Assembly: GCF_900113015.1 (NCBI RefSeq)
Contig: NZ_FONV01000010.1
Location: forward strand, 186,001-250,000
DNA length: 64,000 nt
Direction: 5' to 3'
DNA from: Actinoplanes philippinensis
GTDB taxonomy: Bacteria > Actinomycetota > Actinomycetes > Mycobacteriales > Micromonosporaceae
A program made the position numbers and the translations under genes. This document shows, in pieces, positions 1 to 7,339 of this stretch (positions within the stretch are counted from its first letter, which is position 1; each line of letters opens with the position of its first letter). The notes under the pieces were generated by a model. That model did no database searches, was not told the DNA's origin, and was given only the letters and a program-made list of their open reading frames with translations.

Positions 1-1
1 C

Positions 2-562
2 AGCCCGTACTACATGTACCACCCGCAGGCGGCCGCCCGGATCGCGAGCGACCTGCCGTACGCCAAGCTGGTGGTCCTGGTCCGCGACCCGGTGGAGCGT
101 GCCTACTCCCAGCACCATCACGAGGTGGCCCGCGGTTACGAGTCCGAGACGGACTTCGGGGCGGCGCTCACCCTGGAGCCGGCCCGCGTGCACCGGGAGG
201 AGAGCCGCCTCGCCCTCGACCCGGCCTACTACAGCTTCGCCCACCAGCATCACGCCTACCGGGCCCGCGGCGAGTACGCCCGCTACCTGAGCGTGATGGC
301 ACAACACGTCGGGCGGGAGCGGCTGCACGTGGTGGAGAGCGAGCGGTTCTTCAGCGAGCCGGCCGAGGTCTACGACGAGGTGTGCCGTTTCCTCGGGCTG
401 CCGTCCGGTCTGGAGCACCCGCGGTTCGAACAGCACAACGCCCGCCCGCGCCAGTCCGACATGGATCCGGGGCTGCGCCGTGACCTGCGCGACTACTACC
501 GGCCGCACGACGAGGCGCTGGCCGGCTGGCTGGGGCACACCCCGGTCTGGCGCCGCGCGTGA
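2..562 (+). CDS. Sulfotransferase, C-terminal part (5' end outside window)
   Basis: The reading frame is open from the window edge, so the N-terminus with the PAPS 5'-phosphosulfate loop is missing. The visible part begins SPYYMYHP and contains the 3'-phosphate-binding motif LVVLVRDPVERAYSQ typical of PAPS-dependent sulfotransferases, followed by a helical C-terminal half. These enzymes move a sulfuryl group from PAPS to a hydroxyl or amino group of a carbohydrate or similar acceptor. Its stop codon overlaps the next start (GTGA), so it is probably translationally coupled to a polysaccharide flippase, which suggests a surface-glycan substrate. The acceptor cannot be told from sequence. Family confidence is high. 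Confidence 0.85.
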   Translation, partial: SPYYMYHPQAAARIASDLPYAKLVVLVRDPVERAYSQHHHEVARGYESETDFGAALTLEPARVHREESRLALDPAYYSFAHQHHAYRARGEYARYLSVMAQHVGRERLHVVESERFFSEPAEVYDEVCRFLGLPSGLEHPRFEQHNARPRQSDMDPGLRRDLRDYYRPHDEALAGWLGHTPVWRRA

Positions 563-2061
563 CGACCACCGCCACCCATCCGGAGCCGGCCGGGACGGCC
601 CGGGGCGCGGCCCGGGGCGGACTGGCCAACATGGCCGGCTCCGCGCTGGCCGGCGGCGCCGGGGTGGCGGTCACCTGGATCGTGGCGCGGGTCCTCGGCC
701 CCGAGGAGGCCGGCGCCCTCTTCGCCGCCACCGCTGCGTTCGTGCTGGCCGGCGGGCTGGCGAAGCTCGGCACACACACCGGGCTGGTCTACTGGCCGGC
801 CCGGCTGCGCGCCACCGGACGGGATCATCTGCTCGGCGCGTGCCTGCGGGCCGGTCTGCCGCCGGTCGTGGTGTTCTCGGTGCTCCTGGCGGCGGCGATG
901 TGGGTGGCCGCGCCGTGGATCGCCCGCCTCACCGCCGGCCAGACCCCGCACGTGATCGCCGAGCACACCGCCGGCCTGCGGGTCCTGGCCGTCTTCGTCC
1001 CGCTCCAGGCGCTCACCGACGTGCTGCTCACCGTGACACGTGGCTACCGCAGCATGCGGCCGACCGTGCTGCTGGACCGGATCCTGCGCAGCGCGCTGCA
1101 ACTGCTCGCCGTAGGGGCGGCCGGTGTGGCGGCGATGGGGGCGGCCGCGTCGCTGCCGGTCTTCGCGTTCGCCTGGGCCGTGCCCTATCTGCCGGTCGTG
1201 ATCCTCGCTGGATTCGCGGCGCGTACGGCGTACCGCAAAGGGTTGGTCCGCGCCGAGATCACCCGGACCGAACGACGGCGGCTGCGCCGGGATTTCTGGA
1301 TCTTCACCGCTCCGCGGGCGGTGGCCGCGGTCGCGCAGCTGGCCCTGCAACGGGTGGACGTGCTGCTCGTAGCGGCCCTGGGCGGGCTGGCGCCGGCCGC
1401 TGTCTACGCGGTGGCCGGACGTTTCGTGGTGCTGATCCAGTTCGCCAATCAGGGGCTGTCGCAGTCGGTGCAGCCGCGGCTCGCCGAGGCGCTGAGCACC
1501 GGTGACCGCGCGGCCGCCAAGCGGCTCTACCAGATCGCGACCGGCTGGCTGGTGCTCGTGACCTGGCCGATCTGCCTGCTGGTGATCGCGTTCGCGCCCC
1601 GCTATCTGCGGCTGTTCGGCGAGGGGTACGCGGCCGGCGTGCCGGTGGTGCTGGTGCTGGCCGCCACGATGCTGGTGGCGACCGGCTGCGGCATGGTCGA
1701 CATGGTGCTCGCGATGGCCGGCCGCACCTCGGCGAACCTCGCCAACGTGCTGATCGCGCTGGCCGTCACGGTCGGTCTCGACGTGCTGCTGATCCCCTGC
1801 TGGGGCGCGATCGGCGCGGCGGCCGGCCTGGCCGGGGCCATGCTGGTCAACAACCTGCTGCCGCTCGCGCAGGTCTACCGCGGCACCCGGCTGCACCCCT
1901 TCGGGGCCGGCACCCTCGGCGCGGCCGCGCTGGCGATCGGGTGCTTCGGCTTCGTCGTTCTCGTCCCGGCGGCTGTGGTGGCCGCCGTCCCGGCCTATGC
2001 CGCGGGAGCGTGGCTGCTCCGCGGCCCGTTGATGCTCGGCGCATTCAGGAGGAAGAGTTGA
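559..2061 (+). CDS. Polysaccharide flippase (Wzx/MATE-like)
   Basis: A 500-residue polytopic membrane protein with about 12-14 hydrophobic segments and no soluble domain. It begins with a short Ala/Gly/Arg tail and then a first helix near residues 20-45 (GLANMAGSALAGGAGVAVTW). The length and segment layout fit the MOP superfamily, which flips lipid-linked oligosaccharides across the membrane. GTG start at 559 lies in the 4-nt GTGA overlap with the sulfotransferase stop. It is followed directly by a methyltransferase whose TTG start overlaps its stop codon. The neighbours (two sulfotransferases, glycosyltransferases) support export of a modified glycan. The exact subfamily is uncertain. Confidence 0.82.
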   Translation: MTTTATHPEPAGTARGAARGGLANMAGSALAGGAGVAVTWIVARVLGPEEAGALFAATAAFVLAGGLAKLGTHTGLVYWPARLRATGRDHLLGACLRAGLPPVVVFSVLLAAAMWVAAPWIARLTAGQTPHVIAEHTAGLRVLAVFVPLQALTDVLLTVTRGYRSMRPTVLLDRILRSALQLLAVGAAGVAAMGAAASLPVFAFAWAVPYLPVVILAGFAARTAYRKGLVRAEITRTERRRLRRDFWIFTAPRAVAAVAQLALQRVDVLLVAALGGLAPAAVYAVAGRFVVLIQFANQGLSQSVQPRLAEALSTGDRAAAKRLYQIATGWLVLVTWPICLLVIAFAPRYLRLFGEGYAAGVPVVLVLAATMLVATGCGMVDMVLAMAGRTSANLANVLIALAVTVGLDVLLIPCWGAIGAAAGLAGAMLVNNLLPLAQVYRGTRLHPFGAGTLGAAALAIGCFGFVVLVPAAVVAAVPAYAAGAWLLRGPLMLGAFRRKS

Positions 2062-2792
2062 CCAGCGACTACACCGAGGTGTTCCAGGACACCGAGGCGG
2101 TCGAGAAGTACGAGACCGTGACGTATGCCCCGGACAGCTACGCGTCGCGGATCAACGAACGGCAGCGTGAGTACCTGCGGGCGCTGGTGCGCCGCGAGTT
2201 CGTCGAGCACCCGCCGGTGCAGCACGACTTCGCCTGCGGCACCGGGCGGGCGATCCGCGCGCTGCACGGCCTGGTCCGGGAGGCGCACGGGTACGACACG
2301 TCGGCCGAGATGATGACGAAGGCGGCCGAGGTGGGGTCACGCGCCTACTGGCACCGGGTGGCCGGCGACGGTCCCGTGCCGCAGCCGGTGGCGGCCGGCT
2401 TCCCGGCGATCGTCACGATCTTCCGGCTGCTGCTCAACGTGCACGAGGGCGTCCGGGACCGCGCCCTCGCCTTCGCCGCCAAGGTGCTGCCGCATCGTGG
2501 ATCCGGGCTGCTCGTGGTGGAGAACCACGGCAACGCCGGATCGGTACGGCACCTGCGGGCCCGCCGGCACGACGGGGAACGCTGGTTCGCCGAGCTGTCA
2601 CACGCCCAGGTGGAGCAGTTGCTGGAGCGGCACGGGTTCGAGATCGTGGAGCGGCGCGGATTCTCCATGCTCACCCCGTCGCTGCACGACAACCGGATGG
2701 CACGGCTCGCGGACTCGGCGGCACGGTGGCTGCCGGGCAGCGACGGGTATGCGGTGAACGTCCTCTACACGGCCCGGCGGATCCATGGGTAA
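2058..2792 (+). CDS. SAM-dependent methyltransferase (class I)
   Basis: 244 residues starting at TTG 2058, chosen because AGGAGGA lies at 2047-2053 and the start overlaps the flippase stop (TTGA); a longer frame upstream would run inside the flippase gene. The SAM-binding motif I is HDFACGTGRAIRAL near residues 55-68, followed by YDTSAEM (acidic region of motif II), the FPAIVTIFRLLLNVHEG segment of motif IV, and a late Glu/His-rich strand. The fold is the Rossmann-type small-molecule methyltransferase. In this cluster it may methylate a sugar or lipid carrier, but the substrate is not determined. Its 3' end overlaps the next gene by 8 nt, supporting one operon. Confidence 0.8.
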   Translation: MTSDYTEVFQDTEAVEKYETVTYAPDSYASRINERQREYLRALVRREFVEHPPVQHDFACGTGRAIRALHGLVREAHGYDTSAEMMTKAAEVGSRAYWHRVAGDGPVPQPVAAGFPAIVTIFRLLLNVHEGVRDRALAFAAKVLPHRGSGLLVVENHGNAGSVRHLRARRHDGERWFAELSHAQVEQLLERHGFEIVERRGFSMLTPSLHDNRMARLADSAARWLPGSDGYAVNVLYTARRIHG

Positions 2793-3771
2793 GCGGCTGC
2801 TGTCCGTCCTCGTCGTCCTGTTGCTGAGCGGGTGCGGCAGCGAGGAGCCGCCGCCCCCGCCGCCCTCCCCCGATCTGTCCGCCCCGCCGCGCGCCGTGGC
2901 CGTCAATCCCGGACCGTTCGAGGCCGGGCCGTTCGAGCCGCCGTCGAAGGGCGCCTACTTCGGGGCGTGGATCAAGCCGGACGAGCTGACCCATGTGGGG
3001 CGGCTCACAGCGGTCGGCGAGCTGGAACGGTCGATGGGCCGGCGGCTCGACTTCATCAACACGTACCGGCGGTTCGACCAGATGATGGGCACCCCCTCGG
3101 ACCAGGCGTTCCTGGCCGACGGCGACTCGCTCATGATCAGCTGGGCGACCGGGGACAACCGGTCCATCCTGGCCGGTGAGCACGACGACCTGATCCGCAA
3201 GCAGGCCACCGCGATCCGGAAGATCCGCAAGCCGGTGCTGCTGCGGATGCGCTGGGAGATGGACCGGCCCAATCTCCAGGCCACCATGTGGTCCGGTGAG
3301 GACTTCATCGCGGCCTGGCGGTACGTCCGCAAGATGTTCCGCGAGGAGCGGGCCGACAACGTGTCCTGGGTGTGGTGCCCGACCGCGGAGGGTTTCATCC
3401 GCGGCGACGCGCCGGCCTTCTACCCCGGCGACGACCAGGTCGACTGGACCTGCGTCGACGTCTACGCCGGCTTCGACTTCCAGCCGATCGGGACGCTGAT
3501 GGGGCCCTTCCTCGACTGGGCCGCCCAGCGGCCGAAACCGATCGTGATCGGCGAGTTCGGCGTGGCGAAGGCGTGGGGCTCGGAGTCGCGGGCCGCCTGG
3601 CTCAAGGACGCCGAGCGGACCTTCAAGGCGAACCGGCAGATCAAGGCCGTCGCCTACTTCGAGTCGGATCCCGAGGGCAACGGGCCCAACCAGCAGTTCC
3701 AGCTCACCGGGGACGAGCGGGCCTTCCGGGCCTTTCAGCGGCTGGTGCAGGACCCGTACTTCAATCCCTGA
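2785..3771 (+). CDS. GH26-like glycoside hydrolase lipoprotein
   Basis: 328 residues. The N-terminus MGKRLLSVLVVLLLSGCGS is a lipoprotein signal with lipobox LSGC, followed by a Glu/Pro-rich linker (EEPPPPPPSPD). The catalytic domain fits glycoside hydrolase family 26 (beta-mannanase-type TIM barrel): the segment LLRMRWEMDRP carries the likely acid/base Glu and PIVIGEFGV the likely nucleophile Glu; WVWCPTAEGF and WTCVDVYAGF are conserved barrel strands. It would act at the outer face of the membrane on a polysaccharide, plausibly trimming or remodelling the glycan made here. ATG 2785 overlaps the preceding stop by 8 nt. Substrate specificity is unknown. Confidence 0.8.
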   Translation: MGKRLLSVLVVLLLSGCGSEEPPPPPPSPDLSAPPRAVAVNPGPFEAGPFEPPSKGAYFGAWIKPDELTHVGRLTAVGELERSMGRRLDFINTYRRFDQMMGTPSDQAFLADGDSLMISWATGDNRSILAGEHDDLIRKQATAIRKIRKPVLLRMRWEMDRPNLQATMWSGEDFIAAWRYVRKMFREERADNVSWVWCPTAEGFIRGDAPAFYPGDDQVDWTCVDVYAGFDFQPIGTLMGPFLDWAAQRPKPIVIGEFGVAKAWGSESRAAWLKDAERTFKANRQIKAVAYFESDPEGNGPNQQFQLTGDERAFRAFQRLVQDPYFNP

Positions 3772-4135
3772 TTTTCTCCAGGAACTCGAGCCGGTTGCCG
3801 TGGGCGTCGGCCGAGTAGAGTCGCCGGTGGCCCGGGAAGTGGGGGTCCCACTCGACCGGGTGACCGGCGGCCTCCAGCGTCGCGGCCAGCGCGTCCAGCC
3901 CGCTGATCAGCACGCCCGGATGCGCCTTGCGGGCCGGCGCGAAATCCGGCACCGGTGACAGGTGCACCTCCCAGCCACCCCCGCGGAACCAGCAGCCACC
4001 CCGCGCGGCCAGCACCGGCGGCTTGACGATCTCGGCCATGCCGAGGACACCGCTGTAGAAGCCTCGGGCTGCGCCCTCACCGTCGGGCGGGATCAGCAGT
4101 TGCACATGATGCAGGTCGTCGATGCGAAAGCCCAT
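3761..4135 (-). CDS. VOC (glyoxalase/bleomycin-resistance fold) protein
   Basis: 124 residues, one vicinal-oxygen-chelate module: HHVQLLIP at the N-terminus supplies the first putative metal His, and YSADAHGNRLEFLEK at the C-terminus is the usual family ending with the metal-ligand Glu. Family members are metal-dependent lyases, dioxygenases or binding proteins; the reaction is not predictable. It converges on the GH26 gene with an 11-nt overlap of the 3' ends. Its short upstream region holds a 24-bp palindrome (4145-4168) related to one in front of isocitrate dehydrogenase, and a possible -10 TACTGT lies within that palindrome on this strand, so repression at the promoter is plausible. Confidence 0.82.
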   Translation of the reverse strand: MGFRIDDLHHVQLLIPPDGEGAARGFYSGVLGMAEIVKPPVLAARGGCWFRGGGWEVHLSPVPDFAPARKAHPGVLISGLDALAATLEAAGHPVEWDPHFPGHRRLYSADAHGNRLEFLEKIRD

Positions 4136-4144
4136 GAACAGACC

Positions 4145-4168
4145 TTAACAGTACGAGCGTACGGTTAA
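4145..4168. promoter_or_regulatory. Palindromic operator between VOC and DUF4262 genes
   Basis: A 24-bp inverted repeat: outer arms TTAAC/GTTAA and inner arms GTACG/CGTAC around a central AG, with one mismatched pair. Its core CAGTACGAGCGTACGG differs at one base from the 16-bp core upstream of isocitrate dehydrogenase. It lies 9 nt upstream of the VOC start and about 80 nt upstream of the DUF4262 start, so it could control both. It resembles TetR-family operators, specifically the AcnR form CAGNACnnncGTACTG. Confidence 0.6.
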
Positions 4169-4246
4169 CCAGCTCCGAAAAATGTCGTACGTGTGTTCCA
4201 TAGTGGGGCTCAGTCAGCCAGGCCGAGCCCAACGGGGGTGTCCGCG

Positions 4247-4861
4247 GTGTCCTACCTCGACGACTTCTTCGACGAGCAGAGCGAGATCATCGAAAAGTTC
4301 GGCTGGGCCGTCGTGCATGTCGTGCCCACCGAGGACGACCCTCCCGACACGGTGCCGTTCGCGTATACCGTGGGCCTCACCGGTTACGGGTTTCCCGAGC
4401 TCACCATCGCCGGCCTGCCACCCGAGACCGGTCACGTGCTGCTCAACGAGGTGGCCGGGCGGGTCTGCGACGAGGGGCTGCTGCTGCGCCACGGGCACCG
4501 CCTGCGCGGCCTCCTCGACGGGCAGGCGGTCCGGGTCGTGGCCGGGCGGATCACGGAGACTCTGTTCCCGGGCGCGGCGCTGATGCGTTACGGCGACGAC
4601 CGGGTGCGGCTGCTGCAGCTCGCGTGGCCCGATCCGGCCGGCAGCTTCCCCTGGCAGAGCGGCTACGACGCTCTCGACTACCCGCAGCCGACGATCGGCG
4701 TCCCACCCGCCCGGGTGGGTCGCTGCGGCACGTTCCGCGGCATTCCCGGCGCTCACGAGCGGCGGGCCCAGCGCCATCGGGCGGCCCGGTCCGGCCGCTC
4801 CCGTTCGCGATTCACCCCGCCGCCGTCACCCGGCGGCGAAGGAAGCAACCGTGAGGACTGA
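4247..4861 (+). CDS. DUF4262 domain protein
   Basis: 204 residues from GTG 4247 (GGGGG about 8 nt upstream; GTG 4238 is an in-frame alternative). The first 150 residues fit DUF4262: acidic N-terminus SYLDDFFDEQSEIIEKFGWAV, then PFAYTVGLTGYGFPELTIAGLP and the LLQLAWPDPAGSFPW strand. Members are small soluble proteins of unknown function common in actinobacteria. The last 40 residues are Arg/Pro/Gly-rich and look disordered. It is divergent from the VOC gene across the shared palindrome, and its 3' end overlaps a short candidate gene by 11 nt. No enzymatic residues can be assigned. Confidence 0.78.
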   Translation: MSYLDDFFDEQSEIIEKFGWAVVHVVPTEDDPPDTVPFAYTVGLTGYGFPELTIAGLPPETGHVLLNEVAGRVCDEGLLLRHGHRLRGLLDGQAVRVVAGRITETLFPGAALMRYGDDRVRLLQLAWPDPAGSFPWQSGYDALDYPQPTIGVPPARVGRCGTFRGIPGAHERRAQRHRAARSGRSRSRFTPPPSPGGEGSNRED

Positions 4862-5123
4862 CATGACCATCCCGGCCCTTCTGTTCACCACCGCCCCCGT
4901 CGCCGACGGCCGCGCCACCGCCCCCGCCCCCGTCGCGGACGGCCGCGCCACCGGCCCCGGCCCGGCCCGATCGCCGCTTCCCGCGGCCCGCTTCCACTCC
5001 CCCGTCGCCGAGGCCGCGGCGCCACCACCGAGCCTGGTGCGTGCGCCGCTGCCGGTGCTGCGGTTCCTCGCCCACCCGCATCCCACCGACCGCGACGCGC
5101 CCTCCCCGGCAGCGCTGCCATGA
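4851..5123 (+). CDS. Small Ala/Pro-rich hypothetical protein (doubtful)
   Basis: A 90-residue frame beginning at GTG 4851 with a good ribosome-binding site (GAAGGAAG, 5 nt upstream) inside the 3' end of the DUF4262 gene. Codon third positions are GC-rich as in real genes. The product contains a duplicated APVADGRAT motif and many Pro/Ala residues, with no recognised domain. Its stop codon is the TGA inside the first unit of the minisatellite that follows. It could be a real coupled gene or a chance frame in GC-rich DNA; I lean slightly against. Confidence 0.35.
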   Translation: MRTDMTIPALLFTTAPVADGRATAPAPVADGRATGPGPARSPLPAARFHSPVAEAAAPPPSLVRAPLPVLRFLAHPHPTDRDAPSPAALP

Positions 5124-5405
5124 GGCGCGCCCTCCCGGCAGCGCGGCCATGACGCGCGCCCGTCCCGGCAGCGCGATCATGAGGCGCCCTCCCGGCAGCA
5201 CGGCCATGACGCGCGCCCTTCCCGGCAGCGCGATCATGAAGGGTCCTTGCCGCAGCGCGGTCATCACGCGCCCTTGCCACAGCGCGGCCATGACGCGCCC
5301 TTTGCCACAGCGCGGCCATGACGCGCCCTTTGCCACAGCGCGGCCATGACGCGCCCTTTGCCACAGCGCGGCCATGACGCGCCCTTTGCCGCAGCGCGGT
5401 CATGA
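5118..5405. repeat. Minisatellite, about 11 units of 27-30 bp
   Basis: Tandem units start at 5118, 5147, 5177, 5204, 5234, 5261, 5288, 5316, 5344, 5372 and 5400. The four copies from 5288 to 5399 have a strict 28-bp period and are almost identical (core CCATGACGCGCCCTTTGCCA); the earlier units are diverged, with CCCGGCAG in place of TTTGCCACAG. The array fills the gap between convergent genes. The stop codon of the preceding short frame lies in the first unit and that of the WecG gene in the last. There are no unique spacers, so it is not CRISPR. Confidence 0.92.
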
Positions 5406-6344
5406 GGGTGCCGAGAGGCGTCTGAGCGAGGGCTCGCGGTCCTCCGCCGGCGCTGCGGCGGGCGACGACCGCAGACCCGAGTGTGAGAGGCCCCGGGCCA
5501 GGAGCCGGAGAGCGTAGGGGGCGTCGTGGCGGAGGTATCGGCCGGCCAGGCGACGAGGCTCGACGCCGAGGCGGTGTGCCCACTCCAGGCCGGTGCGCTG
5601 CATCCAGCGGGGAGCGCGCCCGACGTCGCCCGCGACGAAGTTGACAGCGGCGCCGCAGCCGACGAACCAGGTTCCCGGCAGCTCGGGCCGGAGCCGTTCG
5701 ATGACGACCTCCTGCTTGGGGAAGCCGAGGCCGACGAAGACCAGGTCGGGCCGGGCGGCGACGATCGTGGCGCAGAAACCGGCGTAGGCGGCCTCGTCCT
5801 CCTCGAACCCGTAATCCGGGCTGAGGGTGCCGGCGATCCGCAGGCCGGGGAACGTCTCCGCGAGCCGGGCACCGGCGCGGGCCGCGCCATCCGGTCCGGC
5901 GTTGCGGGCGGTCCTCGTCGCGACGACGCTCGCCAGAGTGCCCCCCGCGCCATCCGGTCCGGCGCCGCGGGCGGCCTTCGAAGCGACGAGGCTCGCCGGG
6001 GTGCCGCCGACGACGAAGACGGAGCGGGCATCGCGGCCGAGGCCCTCGGAGAGGGACCAGATCAGGCTGCTGCCGGCGACGCGTTCCGGCAGCGGCACGC
6101 CGCCGAGGCGGCTCGCCCAGACGAGCGGCATGCCGTCGGCGACGATCAGGTCGGCGTCGTCGAGGTGGCGGCGGACGGCCGGGTCGGCGGCGGCGCGGCG
6201 CAGGATGTCGACGTTCGGGGTGATGATCCGGCCGCCTCGCCCGTGTGCGAGCGCCTCCCGGACCACGGCGACGACCTCGTCCTCGGTGATGCGGTCGATG
6301 CCCGTGCCGTCGAGCTGCACACGCTCGAAAGCCTCGATAGTCAC
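5400..6344 (-). CDS. WecG/TagA/CpsF-family glycosyltransferase
   Basis: 314 residues starting at GTG 6344, preceded by a near-perfect AAAGGAGG; a longer frame upstream has no such site. Family landmarks are ITPNVDIL (residues 41-48), the DADLIVADGMPLVWASRLGG block with the conserved Asp (63-82), ERVAGSSLIW, GLGFPKQE and the FVGCGAAVNF/GRAPRWMQRTGLEWAHRL C-terminal region. Such enzymes add N-acetylmannosamine or similar to lipid-linked sugars at the cytoplasmic membrane, an early step in teichoic acid or capsule synthesis. Unusually, a 63-bp in-frame duplication (5882-6007) lengthens the region around residues 113-155. It is divergent from the sulfotransferase gene. Confidence 0.9.
   Translation of the reverse strand: MTIEAFERVQLDGTGIDRITEDEVVAVVREALAHGRGGRIITPNVDILRRAAADPAVRRHLDDADLIVADGMPLVWASRLGGVPLPERVAGSSLIWSLSEGLGRDARSVFVVGGTPASLVASKAARGAGPDGAGGTLASVVATRTARNAGPDGAARAGARLAETFPGLRIAGTLSPDYGFEEDEAAYAGFCATIVAARPDLVFVGLGFPKQEVVIERLRPELPGTWFVGCGAAVNFVAGDVGRAPRWMQRTGLEWAHRLGVEPRRLAGRYLRHDAPYALRLLARGLSHSGLRSSPAAAPAEDREPSLRRLSAPS
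5882..6007. repeat. 63-bp in-frame tandem duplication inside WecG gene
   Basis: Two copies (5882-5944 and 5945-6007) share most bases, including CCGCGCCATCCGGTCCGGCG. Because 63 is divisible by three the frame is kept, giving two versions of a 21-residue segment (SLVASKAARGAGPDG and SVVATRTARNAGPDG). It sits where other family members have a single short helix between the GGTP turn and the ETFPGL segment. Confidence 0.88.
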
Positions 6345-6406
6345 CTGACGCCTCCTTTTTGCTGCTTCACTCGTTACCAGAGCGAAACGAGCAAAGGCGG
6401 GCCAAA

Positions 6407-7339
6407 GTGGCACAAGTGCTGTTTCTGGGCGGATTCGGACGAAGCGGGACAACACTCGTTGAACGCCTGCTCGGTGAGCTGCCCGGGATATGCGCCCTCG
6501 GTGAGGTCGTGCACCTCTGGCAACGTGACGTCCGGGACGACGAGCGCTGCGGCTGCGGCCACCGGTTCTCCGGCTGCGACTTCTGGAGACGCGTCGGCGA
6601 GCTGGCCTTCAACGGCTGGTCGAATGTGGACGTCGACCGGGTGCACGCCCTCCGCGACGCGGTCGAGCGGACCCGGCACATCCCGCGCCTGGCCTCGGCC
6701 ACCACCGCCTCCGACGAGGTGCGCGAGTACGCCTCCTACTACGCCCGGGTCTACCACGCGGCCGCCGAGGCCGCCGGCGCGAGCGTGGTGATCGACTCGT
6801 CCAAGCACTCGGCGCTGGCTCACGTGCTGCGCTGGGCGGCCGACGTCGACCTGAAGGTGGTGCACGTGGTCCGGGACGCCCGCGGGGTGGCCTACTCGTG
6901 GACCAAGACGGTGGCCCGGCCGGAGACCGACGGCGTGGACCAGATGACCCGCTACTCCCCGGGACGCTCGGCGCTGCTGTGGAACGCGCACAATGCCGCG
7001 TTCGGCCTGCTGGCCCGGCGTGGCGTGCCGGTGCGCCGGATCCGCTACGAGGAGTTCCTCGCCGACCCGCGGGCCGGCCTGATCCGGCTGGCCGACTTCG
7101 CCGGCGCCCCGGTGCGTCCGGAGGACCTGGACTTCCTGCGCAAGGGGCACGCGGATCTGCGGGCCGGGCACAGCGCGGCGGGCAATCCGATGCGGTTCAC
7201 CGTGGGCCGGTTGCCGTTGCGCCGGGACGACGCCTGGGTGTCGGCGCTGCCCCGCGCGCAGCGACGGCTGGTGGGGGCGGTCTGCGGGCCACTGCTGCGG
7301 GCGTACGGCTACCCGATCTCCATCGCTTCGGAGGCGTGA
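6407..7339 (+). CDS. PAPS-dependent sulfotransferase
   Basis: 310 residues from GTG 6407, chosen because the fold starts at once (VAQVLFLGGFGRSGTTLVERLL); the longer frame adds residues with no homology-like pattern. FGRSGTT at residues 9-15 is the 5'-phosphosulfate loop, and VHVVRDARGVAYSW near 160 the 3'-phosphate motif with the conserved Arg and Ser. A CGCGHRFSGCDFW segment near residue 50 is typical of actinobacterial members. It would sulfate a carbohydrate or lipid using PAPS. It is coupled by a TGATG overlap to a family-2 glycosyltransferase, linking sulfation to glycan assembly. Confidence 0.88.
   Translation: MAQVLFLGGFGRSGTTLVERLLGELPGICALGEVVHLWQRDVRDDERCGCGHRFSGCDFWRRVGELAFNGWSNVDVDRVHALRDAVERTRHIPRLASATTASDEVREYASYYARVYHAAAEAAGASVVIDSSKHSALAHVLRWAADVDLKVVHVVRDARGVAYSWTKTVARPETDGVDQMTRYSPGRSALLWNAHNAAFGLLARRGVPVRRIRYEEFLADPRAGLIRLADFAGAPVRPEDLDFLRKGHADLRAGHSAAGNPMRFTVGRLPLRRDDAWVSALPRAQRRLVGAVCGPLLRAYGYPISIASEA

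Noticed and set aside
5118..5405. CRISPR array
   Set aside because: Units are tandem copies without unique spacers, only 27-30 bp in total, and no cas genes are present.
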